DNA of 64,000 bases from Buxus sempervirens (GCA_947561395.2 OX387190.1:22066858-22130857), one strand, 5' to 3'; shown: positions 47,122-58,917, numbered from the stretch's first letter. Notes: a model not told the origin generated them from the letters alone. Numbers and translations are program-made.

Positions 47122-48467
47122 CTTGTGGATTTAAGCCATTTTGTGTATATTCATGCTTTTTCTTTTGAATGCTTGATATTTTGATTACTTTGCTTGTGTA
47201 TATTTGAATCTCAAATTTGATTTGTATGACTAGAGAATTCACATGGATAAAGGCATAAGCATGTTGCTTGATTTTTGTTGAAAAGAAAACCCATATTGTG
47301 ATATGACTTGGCTATATTGTGTGATAGCATGTGTTATTTTGGGGTTTGAAGGCCATGAGCTAAAAAAATATGCAATATTTGAAATCTGGAAATTTTGTGT
47401 GTATTTTGGGCATTCAAGCATGTTTTCCATGAATAAGTTTTTTTTGTGATTAATGTTTGTATGATGCCATGCCTTTGATTTGGGGGTATAGGAGGACTTG
47501 ATTTGAGCATGAAAGCAAGGAAAAAAAATCTGGAAATTTAGTGCATATTTTGGGCATTTTCAAGCATGTTTTACCTTATTGAAACACTTTTGGTATCATG
47601 TCAAGTAGTGCTAAATTTATAGGCCTCAATTTGGGTAGAAATGGTACACTTTGAGCATGAAAAAAAGAGCATGAAAATCTGGAATTTTAGGGAATGCTTT
47701 TGGGTTTCAAGCATGCTTCTATGGTTTAATTGTTGTTTGCACAAATAACATGTTTGTATACCACTTTTTGGGCATGTAATATTTTTGTGCATATTTGGTT
47801 GCTTTGGTTCTCTTGCTTGCTTGTATTTAGCTTCATTATTTTGTCATATGTACCTTAGCTTGAAATTGAATGCATGGCTACGAAAAAGAGTGGCAAGGGG
47901 CTGGGACGTTGTGAATGTTACCTTAATTTCAAATGCACTTGAGCACAATGAACACTTTGCACAACCTACCCTTTTACCTATAGGAAGTTGAACCATGAAT
48001 GTGGGTAGCTTGGCGCACCGAGGTCGTGACTTCGGAAAGTGAAAGTGAAAACATTCACCTTAGAATTTGAGTCAATGATGTGATGACAATGGGATCTGTG
48101 ATTCGATTCCGGGCATCACTAGACTTGAGTTCTAAGTTGCCAATTAAGCCAAAACCCAAAAATCATACGCTTGAAGGTGGAGAAACACGTTTTCAGCTAA
48201 AAGCACACAATTGCGTTTGGGGAATTGGGTGTAAATGTGGGAAGGCCGTTTGCATGTTCTACAGGCCAAGGTACACTATGAATGCCATATTGAAGGTAAT
48301 ACAAGGTGGCAAGGTAAAGCCATTTTCTTTTCATGAATTTGGGGATTCTGCAAGTATGATGTCCAAGCCCAATTTGGGGCAAGTTTTGAAGGTCAAATTA
48401 AGGTGAACATCAAGTGGGAATGAAAAAAACCTAATCTGGTGAAAAAATGAGTCAAAAATGGCCATTT

Positions 48468-48615
48468 CGGCATTAACCGGTAACTCAGGCCGGTTAAAAA
48501 CAATTATCTTCATATCTGGTACATATTACCGGATACAAAGGATTATGCGGTATCCAGTCATTGTTACCAGATACAATAAGACATATCCTTATCCGGTATT
48601 TAATACCGGATACAT
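48468..48615. repeat. Palindrome array in the leader
   Basis: Four units: TTAACCGGTA...GCCGGTTAA near 48473-48498, ATCTGGTAC...TACCGGAT near 48514-48537, GGTATCCAGT...TTACCAGATAC near 48550-48575, and the nearly perfect TATCCGGTATTTAATACCGG beginning at 48592. Same unit size and spacing as the LTR arrays, with different arms. Confidence 0.8.
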
Positions 48616-48912
48616 GCAGAAAATGCATAAATTGGCTTTTTCAGCCCGAATTTTCAAACTTAAGATACCTAAACATTGTGGATAATCCTTAGGCACCCCA
48701 AAGAAAATATAAAAATGTTTCAAAAAAAAATATATAAAAAAAATAAATAAAAAAATATATTCTTGTAAGATTAAATACAATGTTGAAACTCAAAGAGCAA
48801 GCTAAGGTGTCATATTTTTTGATATCAACTCAATTCAAACATGTGTCAGTCAAACTTTTGAACTTGAAAACTGAGAAAATTCAGCAAATTTGAAAAAAAA
48901 AAAGAAAAAGAA

Positions 48913-49597
48913 ACCTTTGGTTGGTTATTTTTATCAATCAAATCAAAACATTTGTGGGACACTTGGAAGCCCTAGAATATTCCAAGAAACATTTGGTTGG
49001 TTATTTTTATCAATCAAATCAAAACATTTGTGGGACACTTGGAAGCCCTAGAATATTCCAAGAAACCTTTGGTTGGTTATTTTTATCAATCAAATCAAAA
49101 CATTTGTGGGACACTTGGAAGCCCTAGAATATTCCAAGAAACCTTTGGTTGGTTATTTTTATCAATCAAATCAAAACATTTGTGGGACACTTGGAAGTCC
49201 TAGAATATTCCAAGAAACCTTTGGTTGGTTATTTTTACCAATCAAATCAAAACATTTGTGGGACACTTGGAAGTCCTAGAATATTCCAAGAAACCTTTGG
49301 TTGGTTATTTTTATCAATCAAATCAAAACATTTGTGGGACACTTGGAAGCCCTAGAATATTCCAAGAAACCTTTAGTTGGTTATTTTTATCAATCAAATC
49401 AAAACATGTGTGGGACGCTTGGAAGCCCTAGAATATTCCATGAAAACCTTGGTTGGTTATTTTTATCAATCAAATCAAAAAAATGGGACCTTTGGAAGCC
49501 CTAAAATGTTCCATAAAAACCCTTGGTTGGTCCTTTTCGTACCAATCAAATCAAAAATCTGCGGGACCCTTGGAAGCCCTAAAATATTCCAGCACAC
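48913..49597 (+). repeat. 76-bp tandem repeat, about nine copies
   Basis: The unit begins CCTTTGGTTGGTTATTTTTA and contains CAAAACATTTGTGGGACAC and GCCCTAGAATATTCCAAG. Copies 1-6 are almost identical; the last two or three near gag are diverged and slightly shortened. Its 76-bp length is not a multiple of three, so the overlapping frames through it (each about 68 codons, shifted by one unit) are an artefact of the repeat and not genes. Confidence 0.95.
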
Positions 49598-49733
49598 CAA
49601 AAAATAAAAAAAAATAATAATAAAAAACAAAAACAAAAAAGAAAACAAATAAATCCGGACTTGTGTTCACCTAAACCATTTATCTACATTTATAGGTATA
49701 TGACTCAGATTAAATGGGAACTGACATGTTTCT

Positions 49734-52700
49734 TTGCTTTTCCTGATCCAGGTACAATTATTTGCAACCATTGCTCCCGTGAGCAGATCTAAAGCCAGAG
49801 GCATGAACACTGAAGAGAACCAAGCCCAAGCTACTGTCCCCGCTCAAGACTTTGCTCAGCTGCAGGAGCAAGTGGCTGGTCTGGCCAAGATGCTGGGACA
49901 CTTACTGGCGGCTCAGGCCCAACAGGCTCAAGCCCAAAATCAAGCATTGACTTCTCATCAGGCACCACCACCGCAGGCCTACATGCCGCCTCCGGCTCAA
50001 CCCATGCCTGAGCCCGTTTCTGAACCGGTCCCTGAACCCATCCTGATCAGGGAAAATACAGCAGAATCTGAGAAAGAGCTGGAGAAAGAAAAGGCTAGGG
50101 AAGAAATGGAAAAGAAAATGCTGCTCAGGATAGAAAGAATCCAGGCAGAGCTGAAGGAGGTGAAGGGGGGAAGCAGCCATGGAGGCACCACCTTTGAAGA
50201 TCTGTGCATGTATCCTGACGTATGTCTACCGGCCAAGTTCAGGTGCCCGGACTTCGACAAATTTGATGGCACGGGCTGCCCATTGAGCCACTTGAAGTTA
50301 TACTGCGGGGCCTTGTGCCAATTTGGCTGGGATGACGGCATACTGATCCAACTCTTCCAAAGGAGTCTGACCGGGTCAGCTCTTCGGTGGTTCGCTACAG
50401 TGGACCATGGAAGGATCAGGAGGTGGAAGGACCTAGCCGACGCCTTCTTAGACCAATATAAATTCAACTTTGAGATCGTGCCAGACCGGTACGACATGAT
50501 GAAAATGAGCAAGGGGAAAGATGAGCCAGTACGGCAATACGCCAAGAGGTGGAGAGAAGCCGCCTCCCAGGTCAGGCCACTTGTGCAAGAACCGAAGATG
50601 ATCTTCACATTCATGGGCACACTGGGCCAGCCCTTCTACAACCATCTGGTGGGTCAGATCACCACCAACTTTGCAGCCCTGGTACAGGTGGCGGACCGGA
50701 TCGAAGAAGGGGTCAGGTCAGGAAGGCTGATAGACTACTCTACTCTGACTGGGCAGTCTGATTCCTCGGCCTCCATGGCCCAGAAGAAGGGAACCGGGTT
50801 CAAAAAGACAGGGGCCCGAAAAGAAGGGGAGGTGAACCTGGTCCAGGCTCCTCCAGCCAAGAAGCCACTTCATGTGAACATCTCGGCACCCCAACAGGCC
50901 CAGCAGGCCCAGCAATCGTACCAAACCCCGCTGAATGTCAATTTCACCCCCTCCGTACCAGCAAACTCAAGGAGGGCCTTTACCAGGGAGGAAAGAGAGG
51001 CCTGGTTAGCAAATAGAAAGAACCGGGTTTTCACTCCTCTCCCAATATCTCTTTCCCAACTGCTGCCAACTTTGCTGAAGGGTGAATACCTGACTCTGAA
51101 AGAGCCCAACCCGAATGCCACCAGGGGAAGAAATTTTGACACGTCGGTCACCTGTGACTTCCACATGGGTGCACCGGGGCATTCTACAGATACATGCTGG
51201 GTCTTGAAGCATGCGGTCCAGGACTTGTTGGACCAGAAGGCCTTAGTGTTCAACACTGCTGCACCGGCCCCGTCCGGAAATGATATTGGGCAGAACCCTC
51301 TGCCTTACCATAATGGGGCACGCCCATCCAACTCTATCACAGCCATATCCATCACCAGAAGGGCCTTTGACCCATCACAGCTCATAGCTCCAGTAGGGAC
51401 CACTGTTCAGGTCCGATTTTTCCCAGAGGAGGAGATCAACATGGTCTCCCAGAAAAATAATCCCGCTGCTGAGGACATAAGCTCCTCTTTAAACCGGGTC
51501 TCTTCACTCATGGCCCAAATGAATACTGCAAGGCCTCCATTGGTCTTCAATTGCAGTCCACCCATTTATTCACCATCCAAGGCTCCACTGGTCATCAATC
51601 TTGACCCCACCATTGCTTCCATCACCTCTTCTGTCCCCACAAAATCCAAACTTCAACCCTTGGTTGTAAATGTTCAGCCAGCCCAGACTATCCTTAAACC
51701 GGCCCATACATCCCGGTCCAAACTCCAGCCACTAGTGGTTAACATCCCTAAATTAGCCTACTCTGAGGCCGCTGTACCATGGAATTACAGCGAGGGAATC
51801 ACGGCTACGGTTCCAAAGGTTAGTAACCAGAACCAGGAGGAGGTGAACCTCATGACGAGGTCAGGGAGATGCGCAGGGGGTGAAGAGAAGGAGAAGGAGA
51901 CAGAAGCAGAAAAAGAAAAAATAGAAAAAGAAAATGAAAAAAGAAAACAAAAAGGAAAAAATAAAGTGGGAGAAGACACCCCCCAGGGTGCAGAAAATGA
52001 GGCAGCCGACCTCATAAAAATCATAAAAGAAAGTGAATTCAATCTTGTGGATCAGTTGAACAAGGTCCCGGCCCAGATTTCAATACTGGGCCTTTTGCTG
52101 AATTCCGAAAAGCATAGGGATGCATTGTTAAGGGTGCTACAGAGTGCACATGTATCCCAGACCATTGATCCAGACCAGCTTGGTAAAATGGTTGGTCAAA
52201 TCTTGTCACACAACGTGATAAGTTTCTCAGAGGGAGAGATCAGCCCAGGTGGGTGTTATCATGTGGACCCTTTGCACATCACAGTGCTTTGTAAGGGCTG
52301 CATGATCGCACGGGTACTAATTGACAACGGGTCGGCGTTAAACGTTTGCCCGTTAATCACTTTTACCAAGCTTGGTCTGGACCAGTCAAGGATCAAGCAA
52401 AATGGGCGGATAGTGAGGGCTTTTGATAGCTCCAAGACCCACTCCCTAGGGGAGATTGAACTGCCGGTCACAATTGGGCCGAATATCTTTAACATCACAT
52501 TTGAGGTGATGGATATACCCGCAGCCTTCAATCTGCTCCTAGGAAGGCCGTGGATACATTCGGCTAGGGCAATACCATCCACGCTCCACCAAAGGGTGAA
52601 ATATGTAAGAGGGCAAAGGGTGATAACAGTCCTAGCCGAAAACTTGGTGCCGCCCATTGTGTCGCCTAACGTACCCTTAATCAATGTAGACTTGACCGTT

Positions 52701-53492
52701 GACAAGATTGCATTCCACTCGTTTCAATTCGAAATGGTTAATTTCATACCTGGGGGGTGTGAGAAAAAAGAAAATAAGGGGACCACTGCAGAAGAGATGG
52801 TGAAGAAAGTGATGGAGAAATACCACTTTCACCCGGGGAAAGGCCTGGGAATCAATTTGCAGGGGATGGTGGAGCCAATCATGGCTAAGAAACTGATCCC
52901 TAAAGTAGGGTTGGGCTTCAAGCCCAGAGGATGGAGGAGGATGAAGCATGAAGAAGGAGAGGAAAGAAGCAAAGGAAAACTCCCTCATTTAAGGGAAAGC
53001 TTCCCAAAACCCTCTTATACAATCCAAATATCTCCTCCCATGGACCAGTCCAAGCCTCCTTATCGAAACATCAACCCATTTCAAAAGCCTTTTGTTTTGG
53101 CCTTGCAACCATACAACCCATCTCTAATACTGGGAGCAGTGGATGGGCCTGATCCACAACCAGCGCAGCGGACAGACTTCTCTGAAGATGTGGGGGCTTT
53201 CTTCGCCATGACTGAATGCGAGAAAACTGGTAGTGACAACGAGCTACCTTTCATTGATTGGGCCGCAGTGAAGATTCCGGATGAGGTCATATCTGGATTG
53301 GGCCCCGTAGCAGAAAAGGGCAGTACCCACCCGGTGATGATGGCATCGGATTCTGGGTTTGAAGGGCGGGATTTCCCTATTTCCCCTGCTCCCCAAAATT
53401 TTGTATTAAACAATTGGGAGGAAACTCCCCTTACCTTTGAAGCAGCGTTAGTTCGGCAAACTGACGCGGCTTCCAAAAAAAAACTCCAATAG
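49734..53492 (+). CDS. Gag-protease polyprotein with CHHC knuckle and G-patch-like segment
   Basis: 1252 residues; translation may begin at MNTEENQAQ (49804) rather than the first ATG. After a Gln/Ala/Pro-rich start and a charged coiled-coil (about residues 100-145) comes the Retrotrans_gag capsid domain at about 165-325 (FDKFDGTGCP, SLTGSALRWF, VRQYAKRWREAA). The zinc knuckle at about 473-488 reads CDFHMGAPGHSTDTC, a CHHC variant usual in Tat elements. Retropepsin lies at about 850-950 with catalytic LIDNGSALNV (Asp about 864) and LLGRPWIH. At about 1020-1060, GKGLGINLQGMVEPI and GLGFKP form a G-patch-like RNA-binding segment. The frame ends at TAG 53490-53492, seven bases after a run of nine A. 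Pol continues in the -1 frame from that run. Uninterrupted over 3.7 kb while pol is broken. Confidence 0.93.
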   Translation: MLFLIQVQLFATIAPVSRSKARGMNTEENQAQATVPAQDFAQLQEQVAGLAKMLGHLLAAQAQQAQAQNQALTSHQAPPPQAYMPPPAQPMPEPVSEPVPEPILIRENTAESEKELEKEKAREEMEKKMLLRIERIQAELKEVKGGSSHGGTTFEDLCMYPDVCLPAKFRCPDFDKFDGTGCPLSHLKLYCGALCQFGWDDGILIQLFQRSLTGSALRWFATVDHGRIRRWKDLADAFLDQYKFNFEIVPDRYDMMKMSKGKDEPVRQYAKRWREAASQVRPLVQEPKMIFTFMGTLGQPFYNHLVGQITTNFAALVQVADRIEEGVRSGRLIDYSTLTGQSDSSASMAQKKGTGFKKTGARKEGEVNLVQAPPAKKPLHVNISAPQQAQQAQQSYQTPLNVNFTPSVPANSRRAFTREEREAWLANRKNRVFTPLPISLSQLLPTLLKGEYLTLKEPNPNATRGRNFDTSVTCDFHMGAPGHSTDTCWVLKHAVQDLLDQKALVFNTAAPAPSGNDIGQNPLPYHNGARPSNSITAISITRRAFDPSQLIAPVGTTVQVRFFPEEEINMVSQKNNPAAEDISSSLNRVSSLMAQMNTARPPLVFNCSPPIYSPSKAPLVINLDPTIASITSSVPTKSKLQPLVVNVQPAQTILKPAHTSRSKLQPLVVNIPKLAYSEAAVPWNYSEGITATVPKVSNQNQEEVNLMTRSGRCAGGEEKEKETEAEKEKIEKENEKRKQKGKNKVGEDTPQGAENEAADLIKIIKESEFNLVDQLNKVPAQISILGLLLNSEKHRDALLRVLQSAHVSQTIDPDQLGKMVGQILSHNVISFSEGEISPGGCYHVDPLHITVLCKGCMIARVLIDNGSALNVCPLITFTKLGLDQSRIKQNGRIVRAFDSSKTHSLGEIELPVTIGPNIFNITFEVMDIPAAFNLLLGRPWIHSARAIPSTLHQRVKYVRGQRVITVLAENLVPPIVSPNVPLINVDLTVDKIAFHSFQFEMVNFIPGGCEKKENKGTTAEEMVKKVMEKYHFHPGKGLGINLQGMVEPIMAKKLIPKVGLGFKPRGWRRMKHEEGEERSKGKLPHLRESFPKPSYTIQISPPMDQSKPPYRNINPFQKPFVLALQPYNPSLILGAVDGPDPQPAQRTDFSEDVGAFFAMTECEKTGSDNELPFIDWAAVKIPDEVISGLGPVAEKGSTHPVMMASDSGFEGRDFPISPAPQNFVLNNWEETPLTFEAALVRQTDAASKKKLQ

Positions 53493-56400
53493 TGGAATGC
53501 CATTTCCCTGAAGGTTCTAATGGGCCTTCGTCTTCAGGGGAATTATTTTTAGAAGGCCCACAAAAAACTCAAAAAGATTTTTCTATTTTTTCTAGGAAAT
53601 TTACCTTTTTCAAAAAGGTCCAAACCACTTATGAACCGTATAATCAAACCGAATTGGACCAGGTTGAATATGACTTCGACCTTGAGCTCGACTTTGACCT
53701 CATGGGGATCGAAGAAGAGACCGAGGTCGAAGAAGAAGACATTCCAAGAGAAATTGAATACCAATTGGAACGTCATGAAAAGGGGGTCCAACCTAATATT
53801 GAGGAGACCATATCCATAAATCTTGGGACCGAAGAGGACCCAAAAATTGTGAAAATCGGGTGATGCTTGTCTAATGTGCAACAAAATGAAATGTCACGGT
53901 TCTTGGCAGATTACAAGGATGTGTTCGCTTGGTCGTATCGGGACATGCCAGGGTTGGACACGGACATGGTGGTGCACAAGTTGCCAATTTTGCCAGGGGT
54001 TAAGCCAATCAAGCAGAAGCTGAGAAGATTGAAACCTGAGTGGACTCTGAAGGTCAAGGACGAAGTGGTCAAACAATTCCAAGCCGGATTTCTGGCAGTC
54101 TCTACGTACCCAGAGTGGCTCGCAAACATAGTGCCGGTACCCAAGAAGGACGGAAAAGTCAGAATGTGCGTGGACTATAGAGACTTGAACAAGGCAAGCC
54201 CAAAGGACGATTTTCCGCTCCCACACATTGACATTCTGGTCGATAATACTGCGGTACATAGCCTATTCTCCTTCATGGATGGCTTCTCAGGATATAATCA
54301 GATCAAAATGGCTAAGGAAGATCAAGAGAAAACAGCATTTATCACACCTTGGGGCACATTCCACTATACAGTCATGCCATTTGGACTTAAAAACGCTGGG
54401 GCAACATACCAGCGGGCAATGACTGCACTATTCCATGATATGATCCATAAGGAGATGGAGGTCTATGTGGACGATATGATTGCCAAATCATGCAAAGAGG
54501 AGGACCTCTTGATCAATCTGAAGAAAGTGTTTGATCGGCTCAGGAAGTACAGTCTACGGCTTAACCCGGCTAAGTGCATCTTTGGGGCTACATCAGGGAA
54601 GTTACTGGGGTTTATAGTGAGCCGAAGAGGAATTGAAATTGACCCGGCTAAAGCCAAGGCCATAATTGAAATGCCAGCACCCAGAACCGAGAAGGAGGTT
54701 CGCGGTTTTCTCGGGAGGATTCAATACATAAGCCGGTTCATAGCACAGCTCACTGCTATCTGTGAACCGATTTTCAAGCTTCTAAGGAAGGATAACTAGA
54801 CGGTCTGGAATGAAGATTGCCAGCAGGCTTTTGATACAATCAAGGAATATCTACTGAACCCGCCGGTGCTAGTGCCACCAACCCCAGGAAGACCACTGAT
54901 CCTGTACTTGTCAGTGTTGGAAACATCGATGGGATGCGTCTTGGGGCAGCACGATGAGACTGGTAGAAAAGAAAGGGCCATTTACTATCTAAGTAAAAAA
55001 TTCACGGAATATGAAGCCAAGTACTCATCATTGGAGAAGACTTGTTGTGCTCTAGTGTGGGCAACTCAGAGGCTAAGGCATTACTTCCTTAGTCACTCCA
55101 CACTATTGATATCCCGGATGGACCCGCTAAAATATTTATTTGAGAAACCGGCACTAACTGGCAGGACGGCAAAGTGACAACTACTACTGTCCGAATTTGA
55201 TCTCACATACATCACCCAGAAGGCGATCAAGGGTCAAGCCATAGCTGATCACCTGGCTACACATCCTCTGCCAGAATATCAACCCTTGAAGACCAACTTC
55301 CCAGATGAGGCAATTCTGTACACTGAAGAGGAGGACAGTGAGAGTTCTTGGCAGATGTTCTTCGATGGGGCCGCCAACATGAATGGGAACGGAATAGGGG
55401 CAGTCTTGGTTAAACCAGATGGTTCACATATCCCAATTGCAGTAAAGCTGTGATTCCAGTGCACCAATAACATAGCAGAATATGAAGCATGCATAATTGG
55501 ATTGCAAGCAGCCATGGATCATGGAGTAGAGGAACTTGACGTATACGGAGATTCGAGTCTTATCATCTTCCAAACAACTGGTGAGTGGAAAACCAAGGAT
55601 CACAAATTGATCCCCTATCACCAGTATTTGGAAGAAATAAGCACAAATTTCACTCGAATTTCCTTCAACTATATGCCAAGGGCCAAGAATCAGTTTGCGG
55701 ATGCTCTAGCAACCTTGGCTTCAATGGTCAGCATACCAGAAGGAGTAGACATCAGACCACTAGAAATTGAAGTCAGAGATGAACCGGCTTACTGTCTCGT
55801 TCTAGAGGGAGCACCAGAAGAAGAAACACCATGGTTTCAAGATATCAAAAATTTCTTGAACAATCGGAGTCTACCAGAAAATGCCATGTCTACTGAGAAG
55901 AGGACAATACAGAGGTTGGCAGGTCAGTTTCTGCTAAGTGGTGGACATGTGTACAAGAGGTCACATAACGATATTCTGCTCAGATGTGTAGCCAAGACGG
56001 AATCGGAAAGACTGATTGAAACTGTACATGGAGGAGTTTGTGGGCCCTATATGAGTGGGCACATGTTGGCAAAGAAGATCTTGAGATTGGGCTACTACTG
56101 GACGACCATGGAGCATGATTGCTGTATACATGTCAGGAGGTGCCACCAATGTCAGATATATGCAGATAATAAGCGTGCACCCCCTGGTGAGTTGCACAAC
56201 ATGACATCACCATGGCCCTTCTCTATGTGGGGCATAGATGTCATCGGCATGATTTCACCTAAGGCATCGAACGGACACAGATTCATCTTGGTGGCAATTG
56301 ATTATTTCACTAAGTGGGTGGAAGCAGCTTCATATGCGAACATCACAAGCAACCATGTTATTAAATTTTTGAAGCACAATATCATTTGTCGCTATGGACT

Positions 56401-57079
56401 GCCAAGTGCCATAGTATCAGACAATGCTTCAAATATTGAGAACAAGGACATGAAGAAAATGTGTGAGCAGTTTCAGATCACCCACCATAAGTCAGCTCCG
56501 TACAGGCCAAAGATGAATGGGGCAGTGGAAGCAGCAAACAAGAACATAAAGAAAATCATTCAGAAGATGGTAGTGAGCTACAAGGATTGGCATGAAATGC
56601 TGCCACTTGCTCTACATGCCTACAGAACCTCGATTCGGACCTCAACCGGGGCAACCCCGTATTCCCTAGTCTATGGGATGGAAGCAGTCTTGCCAGTGGA
56701 AGTAGAAATCCCATCACTTAGAGTGCTCATGGAGGCAGAATTGGAAGAAGCTGAATGGATACAGTCAAGACATGATCAACTCAACCTGATAGAAGAAAAG
56801 CAGTTGAAAGCACTATGTCATGGCCAATTGTACCAGAAGAGAATGGCCCGGGCCTACAATAAGAAAGTGAGGCCCAGAACTTTCCAGGAAGGAAACTTAG
56901 TTCTAAAGAAAATCTTACCATTTTTGGAAGACCCTCGTGGTAAGTTCAAGCCCAATTGGGAAGGGCCTTATGTCATCAAGAAGGTCCTGTCAGGGGGTGC
57001 ACTCATCTTAGCAGAAATGGATGGGTCAGATTTTTCTGAGCCAATTAACTCTGATGCGGTAAAAAGGTATTTTCCTTGA
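53474..57079 (+). pseudogene. Pol: RT, RNase H, archaeal-type RNase H, integrase; four in-frame stops
   Basis: One continuous frame of about 1200 codons, -1 relative to gag. Stops: TGA 53861, TAG 54797, TGA 55175, TGA 55451. An acidic linker (53492-53860) precedes RT at about 53870-54600 (FMDGFSGYNQI, PFGLKNAGATYQ, active site YVDDMI about 54463). RNase H at about 54890-55110 (YYLSKKFTEYEAKYSSLEK). The second, aRNH-type RNase H at about 55340-55730 keeps FFDGAAN, AEYEACI, YGDSS and FADALA. Integrase at about 55960-56720 has the HHCC finger (VHGGVCGPYMSGH, CHQC) and D, D, E in WGIDVIG, VSDNAS and GAVEAANK. The C-terminal segment includes PNWEGPYVIKKV. The dual RNase H defines the Tat lineage. 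Domains are otherwise well conserved, so the stops arose after insertion or the copy was mobilised in trans. Confidence 0.92.
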
Positions 57080-58017
57080 TTGAACATTACTAGGAAATGA
57101 TCCGAGGCCATTTTTCTTTATTTCCTTCAAAATTTTAATCCCTAGTATAGCCAAGTTGAGCCGGTTCGTTTCTTTGATAAACCTAAACCGGATTTACAGT
57201 CAAATTGGGGCAAAGCCAATTGGGGCAAAAGTAAGGAAAAAAGAAAAAAAAAGCAAAGAAAAATGGCAAATGAAAGCCAAATGTGAAAAAAGATACAAAA
57301 AATGCAATTTGGGGGAAAAGGGTTAAATTCATCATGACTGTAAGTCCGGTTGACCTATTTCCACACTTGAAAATGTTTGGGCCTTTAATACCATTTCTTT
57401 CATAAACCAAATCTAGCCTTTGTTTCGTCCTATTTTTAAGCCCTCGGTGATCTTAGTTTGTTCATTCAAATGTCAGAGTAAGATTGGTGATGACAGAATA
57501 CAGAAGCCGGCCCTAGTGAAAACCGTAACTGGCGCTAGGGGCAATATTGGCAAAAAGGCAAAAAGACAAAAAATAAAAAAAAATGAAGAAAAATCAGAGG
57601 TTGAGTTGATCATTGAGATCTGAGCTTGAAGAAAAGTTGGCATGAGCAGAATGGGGTCAGTTTTGGTAGTTGGGGATGACTCTAAAGGTCCTACGATGGA
57701 CGGTTTTGATCCCTCATTATTTTCTGGACTACCCTTTTTATTATTTAACCTGGTTCTAATTCCTTTAATTATAGGTGATTAAGTGCATGGACCAAATTTC
57801 AAAAAAATAAAAAAATATAAAAAGGAAAAATTATACTTTGGCCAGTGATGATAAATCAAATACTTTTCATAAAACCTTTGTTTTTACAAGCATCTGAGCA
57901 TTCTGAGGCCAATAATATAAAAATTTTATTTTGAATTAAATCCTTTGTCTTTCCACTATTGGAGTTTGATTTCGTACAAAGGTAGGAAAAAAGAAAAAAT
58001 GTGTGCAGGAAATAAGG
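57080..58017 (+). other. Non-coding spacer after pol
   Basis: About 940 bp between the pol stop and the end of the antisense ORF. A-rich patches, no recognised domain. GAGCCGGTTC and TAAACCGGAT around 57158-57195 are CCGG-centred inverted words like those in the leader. Confidence 0.55.
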
Positions 58018-58917
58018 CTAATATCTGTCTCTTAGCCGCTCCTCAAGCTCCTGAATCCGAGTTGCCTGAGCTGCAATAACCCCAGAAGCCCCCTCTGCAG
58101 CGGGATCTCTCAAGAAGGAAATGACTTCATCTGAAAGAGTCTGCCCAATCCTCATGCTCCTAAGGCTGGCTAAAGCATCCTGATGCTTCTGCCGCAGTGC
58201 TCGGACTTCAAGACAGCGGGCCTGCCTATGCTCCGCAAGTTGCTTCTCCATAGCCAGACGGCGAGATACCTGCTCTGCAAGTTGCCTTTCCATGTCAAGG
58301 CCCTGTATCCTAAGCTCCTGGGCCTCTCGTACCCATATCTACTGAAGTCGCTTGTGGGAAGCCCTCTCAGACTCTAAAATATCCTCATAAGTAGGAGCCA
58401 AGATTGCAGGAGGATCTTCGGGTACTGGTGCTTGACTCTGTATCTGCTCCTTGATCCAGAAGAGATAATCCTTTATATGGGCTTCTGAGAAGACAGGGCC
58501 ACGCATGAAGTGAACATAGGACCACTCCCTCATCAACCAGGCATTCAAATTCATGGTATCTGGAGAAAGGGGCCCAAGATGATCCTCATACCCACTTGGG
58601 ATGATAATCCCCTGGATCGCTCTGAACTGGCGAAGGACCCGCAAAGGAAGATAAAGCACTGCATGTCTCAGGCCAGCTAGAATCAGAAAGTTGCGGTCTC
58701 GGAAGCTAATCACAGTTTCTGCATTGGGTTGATAAGTACCCGGCCATCTCACCTGATCATCCTGGAGTGAACCCAAGAAGGTGAACCAGCCCTGTTTACC
58801 CCCTGGAATGTCAGGACACCCCCGGTTGCTCATCAAGATAGGAACCTTCAAGCTGGGGAAGAAGTGTCGATTGATCTCCTCAATCTGACTCAAATGATCA
58901 AGTAGCCAAAGCTGCAA
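58018..58917 (-). pseudogene. Antisense ORF of the Tat element (plant mobile domain / DUF7745-like), one stop
   Basis: About 300 codons on the minus strand, opposite to gag-pol, broken by one TAG at 58339-58341. The N-terminal part (QLWLLDHLSQIEEINRHFFP, YLPLRVLRQF, WSYVHFMRG) resembles the conserved core of the plant-mobile-domain or DUF7745-like proteins found in plant genomes and in antisense ORFs of Tat elements such as Grande and Retand. From about residue 180 on it is a charged coiled coil (ERQLAEQVSRRLAMEKQLAEH, ELEERLRDRY). At 58918 a minus-strand TTTCTTTGCAG acceptor directly precedes the frame, behind a 150-base C/T-rich tract, so the real start probably lies in an upstream exon beyond 59100. 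Function unknown; domain naming is from memory of such proteins and moderately sure. Confidence 0.75.

Larger units (their letters stand above)
47122..49733 (+). other. Long leader between PBS and gag
   Basis: About 2.6 kb without a recognisable protein. The only longer frame (48080-48406, about 108 codons, with CKCGKAVCMFY) matches nothing I know. The leader includes four palindromes (48468-48615) and a 76-bp tandem repeat (48913-49597). Long leaders of this kind are common in large Tat elements. Confidence 0.6.

Noticed and set aside
48921..49607. Seven overlapping open frames of 67-76 codons, shifted by 76 bp
   Set aside because: They are the same reading of the 76-bp tandem repeat; unit length is not a multiple of three and there is no protein logic.
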